From assembly GCA_016784195.1 (NCBI GenBank), contig JADHVE010000013.1, positions 1 through 24,588 of the forward strand: a DNA stretch of 24,588 nt, given 5' to 3'. Origin of the DNA: Candidatus Woesearchaeota archaeon. Lineage in GTDB: Archaea > Nanobdellota > Nanobdellia > Woesearchaeales > GW2011-AR4. The notes beneath the pieces are model-generated. The model was not told the DNA's origin, made no database searches, and saw nothing but the letters and a program-made list of their open reading frames with translations. Of this stretch, positions 1-7,311 are shown piece by piece (within the stretch, counting starts at the first letter, position 1; every line of letters begins with the position of its first letter). The position numbers were made by a program, and so were the translations under genes.

Positions 1-242
1 CCCCTTACTGCTAAAATCCCGCCAAGCACCCTAGGGTGGGTTGTCTTAACACGCCCATCCAGAATTTCCTCCTGACCTGTATAATCAGAGATTAAAGTAA
101 CAGGTACTTTGTTCTTTTTCAGTAAAGAGGCTGTTCCCCCTGTTGACAAAATTTCTATATCTGATTTTTTAAGCGTTTTAGCAAATTCCACTATTCCTTC
201 TTTGTCAGAAACTGAAATCAACGCAGTCTTTATCTTTGACAT
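1..242 (-). CDS. purH: PurH, IMP cyclohydrolase (N-terminal part, cut by window edge)
   Basis: The first 80 residues are visible; the gene runs off the left edge. They match the MGS-like N-terminal domain of PurH, which closes FAICAR to IMP, the last step of de novo IMP synthesis. Diagnostic stretches are ALISVSDKEG near the start, ILSTGGTASLL, and DGRVKTTHPRVLGGIL, all typical of the cyclohydrolase active-site region. The ATG at 240-242 is the natural start because SKIKTALISVSDK begins at the usual place. The gene lies 25 bp downstream of purT in the same direction, so it is probably the third gene of a purN-purT-purH run. Whether an AICAR transformylase domain follows cannot be seen here, and that matters because two PurP enzymes in this window could supply FAICAR instead. 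Confidence 0.93.
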   Translation of the reverse strand, partial: MSKIKTALISVSDKEGIVEFAKTLKKSDIEILSTGGTASLLKKNKVPVTLISDYTGQEEILDGRVKTTHPRVLGGILAVR

Positions 243-267
243 TTTAATTAACCTATTCTCATTTTTT

Positions 268-1551
268 TTACTTGATGAGGTGCTTTTCCTTGTCCTGCTG
301 CCCCTTCCATTTCTGGAATTGAGCTGTTTTCATTTCAATTAAATGTGCTGTTTTCTCAGCTTTTAGTTTTGCCTCCTCAACATTGTCTCCAGTGGCAAGG
401 ACTAATCCCATTCTTCTATCTACATGGGCCTCTGGCTTTCCAAATAACATAAAACTTATCCCTTTTGTATCAAATGCCTTAAATAAGTTGCCAAATCCTG
501 CATCCCAGCCTTCATACGGACTTAACACCACATGTGTTGCACCTGGTTTAAGCATAGGTACAGAATTATAACCCAACCTTTCTTCAGTTGGTATGGGCAA
601 GCCTGTGACTGCCCTGACATGAAGGGCAGCTTGAGAATACCCGAGTTGATGTGTCACAAAAGTCACCATACCTGTGTCATGAGGTCTTGGTGAACATTCA
701 TTGCCATAAACCTTATCGCCTTTGACAAAAAGTTCACATCCAAAAAGACCTTGGCCGCCAAGAGCTCCGGTTATTTTCTTTGCAGCCTCATAAATTCCTT
801 TTTCAGCTTTTTCACTTACTTCAGCAGCTTGCCAGCTTGAATGGTAATCTCCCCCCCTAGTTTGGTAATGGCCTACTGGTCTTGGAAATGAGGTGGTTAT
901 CTTACCATCCTCATTATAATGCCTCACTGCAAGCTCAGTAACCTCTATATCAAAAGGTATATGCTCTTCGATAATCATCTTCTCTCCTGATCCCCTGGCT
1001 TCATTCTTTGCTTTTTCAAACGCTTTCTCTACATCTTCAGGGCCTTTTACAAAACTTGATCCATGGCCGGAACTATCCATTATGGCCTTTACCCAGCAGG
1101 GATAACCTAATTTTTCACATGAATCTTTCATCTCATCCAGTGTTGAGGCATAGTAATACTTTGATGTTTCAACACCTGCATTTTTAATCAACTCCCTTAT
1201 TCTTTCTCTATGCATTGCAATGTATGTTGCTTTGGCATTTGGAATTATGCTATATCCTTCCTTCTCAAGATCAAATAACATATCCAGATTTATTGCCTCG
1301 ATCTCTGGGACTATATAATCCGGATTTTCTTTCTCAATAACTGACCTTAGAAATCCAGCGTCTTTCATATTGCCTGAGTACCACTTATGAGAAACCTGGT
1401 GGCCTGGGGCGTCCATATAACGATCAACGCCTATTGTATAAAAGCCCATTCTTTGAGCTTCAATGATAATTTCCTTTCCTAATTCTCCTGAACCAAGCAG
1501 CATTATTTTTGCAGCTTTACTCGAGGTTTGTGAAAACAATTCATTTCTCAT
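268..1551 (-). CDS. purT: PurT, formate-dependent GAR transformylase (ATP-grasp)
   Basis: 427 residues, slightly longer than typical PurT (about 390). The enzyme makes formyl-GAR from GAR, formate and ATP, replacing the folate-dependent PurN step. The N-terminal pre-ATP-grasp fold shows LLGSGELGKEIIIEAQRMG, followed by the PurT-typical VDRYMDAPGHQVSH and PEIEAI. The ATP-grasp core has VKAIMDSSGHGSSFVK (nucleotide loop), IIEEHIPFDIEVTELAVR, and the metal/GAR region NECSPRPHDTGMVT. The start ATG at 1549-1551 is 10 bp after the purN stop. A lysine/glutamine-rich tail of about 20 residues extends beyond the usual end. Two GAR transformylases side by side is redundant. PurT is best known from bacteria but also occurs in some archaea. 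Confidence 0.96.
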   Translation of the reverse strand: MRNELFSQTSSKAAKIMLLGSGELGKEIIIEAQRMGFYTIGVDRYMDAPGHQVSHKWYSGNMKDAGFLRSVIEKENPDYIVPEIEAINLDMLFDLEKEGYSIIPNAKATYIAMHRERIRELIKNAGVETSKYYYASTLDEMKDSCEKLGYPCWVKAIMDSSGHGSSFVKGPEDVEKAFEKAKNEARGSGEKMIIEEHIPFDIEVTELAVRHYNEDGKITTSFPRPVGHYQTRGGDYHSSWQAAEVSEKAEKGIYEAAKKITGALGGQGLFGCELFVKGDKVYGNECSPRPHDTGMVTFVTHQLGYSQAALHVRAVTGLPIPTEERLGYNSVPMLKPGATHVVLSPYEGWDAGFGNLFKAFDTKGISFMLFGKPEAHVDRRMGLVLATGDNVEEAKLKAEKTAHLIEMKTAQFQKWKGQQDKEKHLIK

Positions 1552-1561
1552 TTTACAACAC

Positions 1562-2182
1562 CTAAATCCGGTTATTGGTTATTTTAACTTTCCTACCTTT
1601 AACTTTTAATTTATTTTCAGCAAATAACTCAATACCTTTAATTAAAATTTCCTGCTCTGATTTTTGGACCCTCTCTTTTAAAGTTTCAGCTGTATCGTCA
1701 TCTTCAACATCTACAGTTTTCTGTAAAATTATAGGACCTGTGTCAGAGCCTTCATCAATAAAAATCAAACTACATCCAGTTATCTTACACCCTCTTTTAA
1801 TGACTTCTTCATGCACATTCAAATCCCTCCTGCCTGAATAAGCAGGTAATAATGAAGGGTGGATATTCATGACCCTATTCTCATATTTTTTAACAAACCA
1901 CTTGCTTATTAAATTCATATAGCCAATAAGTAATACCAAATCAACTTTTTCTTCCTGTAAGATTTTATGTATTTCTTTATCATATTCTTCTTTTTCCTTT
2001 CCTTTTGGGTCAAGAAATATTGCTTTTATATTATATTTTTTTGCCGTATCCAAAGCATAAGCATTCTTTTTGTCAGAAATAACAACTGCAATTTCAGCAT
2101 TTAATTTTTTAGCCTCTATAGCATCGATTATAGCCGGCATATCTGTGCCTTTTGTAGATGCCAAGACTCCTAACCTTATCAT
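1562..2182 (-). CDS. purN: PurN, folate-dependent GAR transformylase
   Basis: Uses 10-formyl-THF to formylate GAR. The sequence has the family core NIHPSLLPAYSG (Asn and His of the catalytic triad) and the later DEGSDTGPIILQKTV, which carries the catalytic Asp in the DTGPI context. The usual TVHF stretch reads CSLIF here, a modest departure. I place the start at ATG 2180-2182 (MIRLGVLAST). An in-frame ATG at 2189-2191 (MLKMIRL) is also possible. The TTG at 2201-2203 lies too close to the TATA box at 2211-2220 to be transcribed. The gene heads the purN-purT-purH run. Known PurN proteins are about 200 residues, in line with the 206 here. Confidence 0.92.
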   Translation of the reverse strand: MIRLGVLASTKGTDMPAIIDAIEAKKLNAEIAVVISDKKNAYALDTAKKYNIKAIFLDPKGKEKEEYDKEIHKILQEEKVDLVLLIGYMNLISKWFVKKYENRVMNIHPSLLPAYSGRRDLNVHEEVIKRGCKITGCSLIFIDEGSDTGPIILQKTVDVEDDDTAETLKERVQKSEQEILIKGIELFAENKLKVKGRKVKITNNRI

Positions 2183-2210
2183 TTTAAGCATTAAGCAGAG
2201 CAAGGTTTTT

Positions 2211-2220
2211 GTTTATAAAG
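2211..2220 (-). promoter_or_regulatory. TATA box of the purN-purT-purH run
   Basis: CTTTATAAAC on the minus strand lies about 25 bp before position 2190. A transcript starting there would be leaderless or nearly so for the ATGs at 2191 and 2182. Assigned from spacing and sequence only. Confidence 0.55.
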
Positions 2221-2258
2221 TTTTTGGGCAATTTTTGGTTAGAACTTTATAGAAACCT

Positions 2259-3098
2259 TTACTTTCCTGTCAATTTCATCGCAATTAAGATATTATCCAG
2301 CAGCATTGCAATTGTCATTGGACCAACACCTTTAGGTACAGGCGTTATGTAGCCTGCAACTTCTTTTACTGCTTCAAAATCAACATCTCCCTCTAGCCCC
2401 TTAAGGGTTCTGTTAATCCCTACATCAATTACAACAGCGCCTTTTTTAACCATATTTTTCTTTATCAATTTTGCCTTTCCTGCTGCTGCTACTAGAATAT
2501 CTGCATTTTTTGTATGTTCTCTTAAATCTTCAGTTTTTGAATGGCAGATAGTTACAGTAGCATGCTCCTGCAGCAGCAATAAAGAAACAGGCTTGCCTAC
2601 AATTTTGCTTCTCCCCACAATAACTGCATTTTTTCCCTTTATTTCAATGCCTGTTGATTTTATCAATTCCATGCAGGCTCTTGCAGTAGCAGGCACAATC
2701 ATGTTGTTATCATTAATCAGATTGCCTAAATTTACCGGGGTAAATCCATCTACATCCTTATGCGGCAGCACAGAATCAACAATCAGATTTTCATTCATAT
2801 GATCTGGCAGGGGCAGCTGAACAATAATCCCGTGTATGCTCTGTTTTTGGTTCAAATCATCTATAAGCTTTAACAAATCCTCTTCTTTAATATCTTCGCT
2901 TAAGTCATACCTCTCACACTGAAAGCCCATTTCCTTGCTTTTCTTCTCTTTTAAGCCCACATAAATTTCAGAAGCAGGGTTATCACCAACTATGACAATA
3001 GCCAATCCAGGCCTTTTTTTGGAATCTTTGATTCTATTCTTTACATCTTCCAGTATTTTTTCAGAAAGTTTTGTCCCGTCAATAATTTCCGCAGTCAT
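2259..3098 (-). CDS. folD: FolD, methylene-THF dehydrogenase / methenyl-THF cyclohydrolase
   Basis: 279 residues, the normal length. It interconverts 5,10-methylene-THF and 10-formyl-THF, supplying PurN from GlyA-derived one-carbon units. The catalytic Tyr46 and Lys50 are in SEIYVGLKEKKSKEMGF. The conserved QLPLPDHMNE, the PHKDVDGFTPVNLGNL signature and the nucleotide-binding VGRSKIVGKPVSLLLL follow. The end carries TPVPKGVGPMTIAMLLDN, also a family signature. The ATG at 3096-3098 is preceded by an AAATTTAAAAAC stretch (about 3122-3134) that could be a TATA element for a leaderless mRNA. It lies downstream of glyA in the same direction, but 209 bp holding an unusual repeated element separate them. 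Confidence 0.97.
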   Translation of the reverse strand: MTAEIIDGTKLSEKILEDVKNRIKDSKKRPGLAIVIVGDNPASEIYVGLKEKKSKEMGFQCERYDLSEDIKEEDLLKLIDDLNQKQSIHGIIVQLPLPDHMNENLIVDSVLPHKDVDGFTPVNLGNLINDNNMIVPATARACMELIKSTGIEIKGKNAVIVGRSKIVGKPVSLLLLQEHATVTICHSKTEDLREHTKNADILVAAAGKAKLIKKNMVKKGAVVIDVGINRTLKGLEGDVDFEAVKEVAGYITPVPKGVGPMTIAMLLDNILIAMKLTGK

Positions 3099-3140
3099 TT
3101 TAAAATTAATCTTTAATTGATTGTTTTTAAATTTGTTTTA

Positions 3141-3282
3141 CCATTAGGTGCTTTTACACACACTCAATTATTGGTGTTCTTATTAGTTTTGTTCTTTGAT
3201 CAATTTTTTAATTATAATTTTTAATAATAAACTGAACAAAACCACATTCACAAATAATTGTGCTTCTGTTTGTGCACTATGG
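3141..3282 (-). other. Intergenic element A, collinear with element B at 12886-13033
   Basis: This non-coding stretch between glyA and folD matches element B in order and spacing. On the plus strand three anchors are shared: CCATTA(A/G)GT at the left end (3141), an identical 16-mer TTAGTTTTGTTCTTTG at 3183-3198, and CTGTTTGTG at 3266-3274. Anchor distances are 42 and 83 nt here against 44 and 86 nt in B. On the minus strand a small hairpin can be drawn (CACCAA, loop, TTGAGTG with one bulge), and B has CTCAA-ATAG-TTGAG at the same place. It could be a small RNA gene, a shared regulatory site or a degenerate mobile repeat. Strand is given as that of the flanking genes; real orientation is unknown. 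Confidence 0.6.
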
Positions 3283-3307
3283 GCTGTTCTTATTTAATGG
3301 AATTTTT

Positions 3308-4576
3308 TTATCTTAAAATATCAAAGTCAGGATATAGGGGATAATTGCTGCACAGCTCTAATATCTCTCCTCTTACCATGGAAATCACTTTTTTGTCCTC
3401 ATACTTATTAATAACTTTTGCAATACATTTTCCAATAACTTTCATATCACTCTCTTTAAATCCTCTTGTTGTAACAGCTGGAGTCCCAATTCTGATTCCG
3501 GAAGGATTGAAAGGGCTTGCAGGCTCAAAAGGAATTGTGTTTTTGTTTGAGTAAATTCCTGCCTCTTCCAGAGCATTCTGGACGTCTTTTCCCTTGCCTT
3601 CTAAGCCTTTTGTGTTTAATTTTATCAATATCAAATGGTTGTCTGTTCCGCCTGTAACTAAGTCTATGCCATTCTCCATTAATGAATCTGCCAAAGCTGA
3701 AGCATTCTTTACAATCTGTTTCGTATATTCTCCATACTCCGGCTGTAAAGCCTCTTTGAATGCTACTGCCTTTGCTGCATTTACATGATCGTGCGGCCCA
3801 CCTTGAAGGCCTGGAAAGACTGCTTTGTCAATTGCCTGGGCAAGCTCTTCCTTGCACATTATCATTGCTCCTCTTGGGCCCCGCAAAGTTTTATGAGTTG
3901 TAGTTGTAACAACATCACAATAAGGTATTGGGCTTTCGTGAACACCTGTAGCGCATAACCCAGCAATATGTGCAATATCTGCCATATGGTAGGCATTAAC
4001 TTCGTCTGCAATTTCTTTAAAAGCTTTAAAGTCAATTTTTCTCGGATAAGCTGTTAATCCAGATAAAATTAATTTTGGCTTTTCCTTTACCGCTATTTTT
4101 TTTATCTCATCATAATCCAGTAATTCAGTCTCTTTGTCAACATTATAATGAAAGCATTTGTAGAATTTTCCTGAGAAATTTACAGAACTTCCGTGGGTTA
4201 AATGCCCTCCGCAGTTCAAGTCAAGCCCCATAAACTTATCTCCCAAATTCAACAAAGCAAAGAAAACAGCCATGTTAGCAGGGCTGCCTGAATAAGGCTG
4301 GACATTAACATGCTCACATTTGAATAATTTTTTTGCCCTTGCTATAGCCAAGTCTTCAATAATATCAGCAATCTCATTTCCACCATAATATCTCTTATGG
4401 GGATAGCCTTCAGAGTATTTGTTTGTAAAAACAGTAGCATAAGCCTGCAAAACAGCTTTGCTAACAAAATTTTCAGAAGGAATTAACTCAACACCATCTC
4501 TTATTCTTGAGACTTCTTTTTTTATAGCCTCATAAACCTCAGAATCAGCCTTTTCAATACTGTCCATCATAGCCAT
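3308..4576 (-). CDS. glyA: GlyA, serine hydroxymethyltransferase
   Basis: 422 residues, normal for bacterial-type SHMT. A PLP enzyme that converts serine and THF to glycine and methylene-THF, so it provides both glycine for PurD and one-carbon units for FolD/PurN. Visible signatures are ELIPSENFVSKAV, TNKYSEGYPHKRYYGG, QPYSGSPANMAVF, DLNCGGHLTHGS, ADIAHIAGL, and the PLP lysine in TTTTHKTLRGPRGAMI. The start ATG at 4574-4576 follows a GGGTGGTAT leader motif; ATGs at codons 3 and 4 are alternatives. It ends 209 bp before folD and probably has its own promoter. Confidence 0.97.
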   Translation of the reverse strand: MAMMDSIEKADSEVYEAIKKEVSRIRDGVELIPSENFVSKAVLQAYATVFTNKYSEGYPHKRYYGGNEIADIIEDLAIARAKKLFKCEHVNVQPYSGSPANMAVFFALLNLGDKFMGLDLNCGGHLTHGSSVNFSGKFYKCFHYNVDKETELLDYDEIKKIAVKEKPKLILSGLTAYPRKIDFKAFKEIADEVNAYHMADIAHIAGLCATGVHESPIPYCDVVTTTTHKTLRGPRGAMIMCKEELAQAIDKAVFPGLQGGPHDHVNAAKAVAFKEALQPEYGEYTKQIVKNASALADSLMENGIDLVTGGTDNHLILIKLNTKGLEGKGKDVQNALEEAGIYSNKNTIPFEPASPFNPSGIRIGTPAVTTRGFKESDMKVIGKCIAKVINKYEDKKVISMVRGEILELCSNYPLYPDFDILR

Positions 4577-4628
4577 AATACCACCCTTTAATTGACAATA
4601 AAGTGAAATCTGAATTTGTTTATATAGT
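4577..4628 (-). promoter_or_regulatory. glyA promoter and leader with GGGTGGTAT motif
   Basis: The TATA element is at 4618-4628 (minus strand ACTATATAAAC). A start near 4596-4598 would give a leader of about 20 nt containing GGGTGGTAT just before the ATG. The same motif precedes purD and the gene at 15122. It only partly matches the usual anti-Shine-Dalgarno complement. Confidence 0.5.
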
Positions 4629-4688
4629 TTTTGTATTGGTTTTATTACTTTTTTTGTATTATTAAAATCAATGGATTAGATTTTAAAA

Positions 4689-4943
4689 TTATCCATATCT
4701 AAGTTTAAGAATACATAAACTAGAAGCCATAGCTAATTCGATTGATATAGTCAGAATGAGGGGATAACTACTAATCCCTATTCCATAAGTTATCCATAGG
4801 GAGAGACCCACCATATATATCGCCGTCCACACTATTGAAATATCCTTGGTTGATTTAGTTTTCCAAGCTTTGATTATTTGAGGTAATAAAGACATTGCTA
4901 CAATAATTCCTGCTAAGTATCCAATAATCTCAATATTCACCAT
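4689..4943 (-). CDS. SemiSWEET sugar transporter (PQ-loop family)
   Basis: 84 residues with three predicted membrane helices: about residues 4-22, 38-56 and 59-78. The PQ-loop signature SLLPQIIKAWKTKSTKDIS lies at the end of helix 1, and the Trp/Asn-type face of helix 2 reads SIVWTAIYMVGLSLWITYG. SemiSWEETs are half-size proteins that form dimers and passively move mono- or disaccharides across the membrane. The start at ATG 4941-4943 (MVNIEIIG) is chosen over an upstream TTG because a TATA box at 4968-4977 would place transcription onset at about this ATG. It is divergent from a glucokinase across about 110 bp, which suggests a sugar uptake and phosphorylation pair. The substrate cannot be told from the sequence. 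Confidence 0.85.
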   Translation of the reverse strand: MVNIEIIGYLAGIIVAMSLLPQIIKAWKTKSTKDISIVWTAIYMVGLSLWITYGIGISSYPLILTISIELAMASSLCILKLRYG

Positions 4944-4967
4944 TTTAATCAATAATAATGAATTTTA

Positions 4968-5030
4968 TTTTTATATCTTTCTAAATTCCTTTATCTTTTA
5001 AAATAACCAAAAAGCAAAATATTTATAATC
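4968..5030. promoter_or_regulatory. Divergent promoters for SemiSWEET and glk
   Basis: Minus-strand GATATAAAAA (4968-4977) is about 25-30 bp before the SemiSWEET ATG at 4943. Plus-strand ATATTTATAATC (5019-5030) is about 26 bp before the glk ATG at 5052. Both would give leaderless transcripts. No obvious operator palindrome lies between them. Confidence 0.5.
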
Positions 5031-5051
5031 TTCAAATCAGATTATCATGAT

Positions 5052-6086
5052 ATGAATTTTAAACTACAGGAATTCAGCAAAAAGAGGAATTTTAAGGAGT
5101 TTGTTCTTGGCGGAGATATCGGAGGAACAAATACCAGCTTAGTTGTTGCAGGTGTTAAAAATAAAAAGCCGGAATTATTATTCTCCCTGCATTACGAAAC
5201 AAAGAAATTAAAAAACCTGCAGACAGCAATAAACCATATATTAAATTTTGCAAAAGAAAAATATAATATTAAAATTAAAAAAGCATGTTTGGCAGTAGCA
5301 GGAGTTATTCTAAATAATCATTATGCAGAGCTGAACAATATAAGATGGAACATAGACACTAAAATAATCCTGAAAAAAACAGGATTAAAAAAAATTACAT
5401 TGATAAATGATTTTGAGGCTGTTGCTTATGCTGTCAATATTTTATCAAAAAAAGATTTAATCAGGTTAAATAAAATAAAACCGGAAAAAAATAAGGTTAA
5501 ATCTGTTATTGGTGCCGGAACTGGTTTAGGCAAAACAATATTATACTTTGATAAACACTCTGATTCTTATTTAACTTTGCCTACAGAAGGAGGGCATGAA
5601 GATTTTCCCTCGCAAAATAATGAAGAACTGGAATTGGTAAAACATATTCAAAAATCAGAAAAAACAAAAAAACCAGTAAGTTATGAAATGTTATTGTCCG
5701 GGGATGGTTTAGCAAGAATATACTCCTTTGTAAAGAAAAAATTGGGTAAAACAAAAATTACAAAGATAATTGACAATTCAAAAGAAAAATCAATATTAAT
5801 ATCAAAATACAGAAAAAAAGACAGGATATGCAAAAAAACATTTCAAATATTTACAAAAATATATGCAAAAGCATGTAAAAACTTTTCTTTAACAACTTTA
5901 TGTTTTGGTGGATTGTACATTGCAGGAGGCATAGCAATGAAAAATTCAGATATTTTTAATAAAGAATTTATTTCCGAATTTCAAAATAATCCTGTTTTTT
6001 CTAAAATACTTAAAAAAATACCAATCTTTATAATAAAGGATTATGATGTTAGCTTGTATGGGAGTATTTTTGCCGCTGCCTTATAA
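5052..6086 (+). CDS. glk: Glucokinase, bacterial Glk family
   Basis: 344 residues (E. coli Glk has 321). It transfers phosphate from ATP to a hexose, most likely glucose. The ASKHA-fold motifs appear in order: phosphate-1 loop VLGGDIGGTNTSL (about 18-30), catalytic Asp in LINDFEAVAYAV, GAGTGLGKTIL, the sugar-binding TEGGHEDFPSQ, LLSGDGLARIYSFV, and adenosine loop YIAGGIAMKNSDIF. This is the Glk family rather than ROK, since the ROK zinc motif is missing. A leaderless start at 5052 fits the TATA box at 5019-5030. The N-terminal extension is lysine-rich and lysine use is high throughout. Euryarchaea often use ADP-dependent glucokinases, so this gene may have come from bacteria; that is inference. 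Confidence 0.88.
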   Translation: MNFKLQEFSKKRNFKEFVLGGDIGGTNTSLVVAGVKNKKPELLFSLHYETKKLKNLQTAINHILNFAKEKYNIKIKKACLAVAGVILNNHYAELNNIRWNIDTKIILKKTGLKKITLINDFEAVAYAVNILSKKDLIRLNKIKPEKNKVKSVIGAGTGLGKTILYFDKHSDSYLTLPTEGGHEDFPSQNNEELELVKHIQKSEKTKKPVSYEMLLSGDGLARIYSFVKKKLGKTKITKIIDNSKEKSILISKYRKKDRICKKTFQIFTKIYAKACKNFSLTTLCFGGLYIAGGIAMKNSDIFNKEFISEFQNNPVFSKILKKIPIFIIKDYDVSLYGSIFAAAL

Positions 6087-6119
6087 TAGCTTAAAGTTAA
6101 GTGGAGTTTTGCTATAAAG

Positions 6120-6737
6120 ATGGAGTTTAAGAAAATAATTGACATAACAAAAACAATTTCTGAAGATACAGTAGTATATCCTGGAGATCCAGTTGCAAAA
6201 CTAAAAGAAATTAAAAATCCTGGCGGGGTGATATTAACAAAAATTAGCATGGGGTCTCATACAGGAACTCACCTGGATATGCCTAAACATATGCTTCAGG
6301 ATGGTAAAAGCTTAGATTCTCTTAACCTCAATGATGTTATTGGAGAATGTGTTGTTTTGGATTTTACAAATATCGACAAAAAAATATCTCCAGAGGATAT
6401 AAAAAATAAAGACCTAAAGCCAATTGTTTTGATAAAAACAAAAAACAGTTATGATAACAAATTCAATAAAAATTCTATATACCTTAATCAAGATGTTACA
6501 AACTATTTAATTTCAAAAAAAATAACTACCTTGGGGGTAGATAGTTTTAGTGTCGATCAGTTTGGTTCGAAAACACACCCTAACCACCATCTATTGCTTA
6601 AAGAAAACATAGTTATCTTTGAAAATCTTGATTTGTCCATGGTTAAAGAAGGCAAATATTTTTTTATTGGGCTGCCCTTAAAAATAAAAGGAAGTGATGG
6701 GGCTCCTGCAAGAATTGTACTATTAGAACACAAATAA
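6120..6737 (+). CDS. Cyclase family / kynurenine formamidase-like metal hydrolase
   Basis: 205 residues, normal for the cyclase (PF04199-type) family. The metal-binding motif SHTGTHLDMPKH gives His47, His51, Asp53 and His57, as in zinc-dependent arylformamidases. The N-terminal DITKTISEDTVVYPGDP and later LGVDSFSVDQFG and HHLLLKENIVIFENLDL are also family hallmarks. Members hydrolyse N-formylkynurenine, isatin, cyclic amides or polyketide intermediates, so the substrate is open. It starts 33 bp after glk with GTGGAG upstream, so it may be co-transcribed, and it converges on the folate cyclo-ligase gene with only 4 bp between stops. Release of formate in a cluster with formate-using PurT and PurP is an attractive but unproven link. 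Confidence 0.82.
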   Translation: MEFKKIIDITKTISEDTVVYPGDPVAKLKEIKNPGGVILTKISMGSHTGTHLDMPKHMLQDGKSLDSLNLNDVIGECVVLDFTNIDKKISPEDIKNKDLKPIVLIKTKNSYDNKFNKNSIYLNQDVTNYLISKKITTLGVDSFSVDQFGSKTHPNHHLLLKENIVIFENLDLSMVKEGKYFFIGLPLKIKGSDGAPARIVLLEHK

Positions 6738-6741
6738 GAGT

Positions 6742-7311
6742 TTATTCTACTCTAATAATCTCTTTTGCCATAACAATAATATTCAAAGGAACATCATGCT
6801 CTTCTTCTGGAATCTTTTCAATAATCTGAAACTTATAAGCTAAACCTATTTTCACTGTATCTTCATTAATTGTTTTCAAGAATCGGTCGTAATAGCCGTA
6901 GCCATATCCTATCCTATGCCCGTTTTTGTCAAAAGCAATTCCCGGAACAATTATTAAATCCAGTTTGCCTTTATCAACCCCCTTGATGTATTTTTCTTTT
7001 GGCTCAAGAATTCCGAAAGATCTCGGTTCTAATTCCGTAAAATCCTTTAATTTTGATAAAAATATTCTTGGTTTACCTCTCATTGTATAAGGCACAATAA
7101 TGTTCTTTTCTTCTGCTTTTAACAGCTCTTTTATTATTTCGTGAGTGTCAACCTCATTATTGACAGATACATAGAACAAGATATTTTTTGCTTTTTGAAA
7201 TTCTTCTAATGCTTTCAAATTACCAATTATCTTTTTGCTTTTTTCTTTTACTTCTTGCTCTGTCAAGGAGTTTCTTTTTTTTATTATCTGTTTTTTTAGT
7301 GTTTGTTTCAT
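6742..7311 (-). CDS. 5-formyltetrahydrofolate cyclo-ligase (MTHFS)
   Basis: 189 residues, the normal length. It uses ATP to turn 5-formyl-THF into 5,10-methenyl-THF, returning a dead-end folate to the pool used by FolD and PurN. The C-terminal ATP/Mg signature RIGYGYGYYDRFL is intact, preceded by DLIIVPGIAFDKNGHRIG. The N-terminal basic stretch LKKQIIKKRNSLT and the folate-side SVNNEVDTHEII are also typical. Its ATG overlaps the purD stop by 4 bp (ATGA at 7308-7311), which indicates translational coupling with purD and supports a role in purine synthesis. Confidence 0.93.
   Translation of the reverse strand: MKQTLKKQIIKKRNSLTEQEVKEKSKKIIGNLKALEEFQKAKNILFYVSVNNEVDTHEIIKELLKAEEKNIIVPYTMRGKPRIFLSKLKDFTELEPRSFGILEPKEKYIKGVDKGKLDLIIVPGIAFDKNGHRIGYGYGYYDRFLKTINEDTVKIGLAYKFQIIEKIPEEEHDVPLNIIVMAKEIIRVE

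Noticed and set aside
2183..2203. Upstream TTG start for purN giving MLCLMLKMIRL.
   Set aside because: It lies upstream of the transcription start predicted from the TATA box, and PurN proteins begin at about IRLGVLAS.
3099..3307. A THF or glycine riboswitch between glyA and folD or before glyA.
   Set aside because: None of the conserved riboswitch cores can be recognised; the leader of glyA is only about 20 nt.
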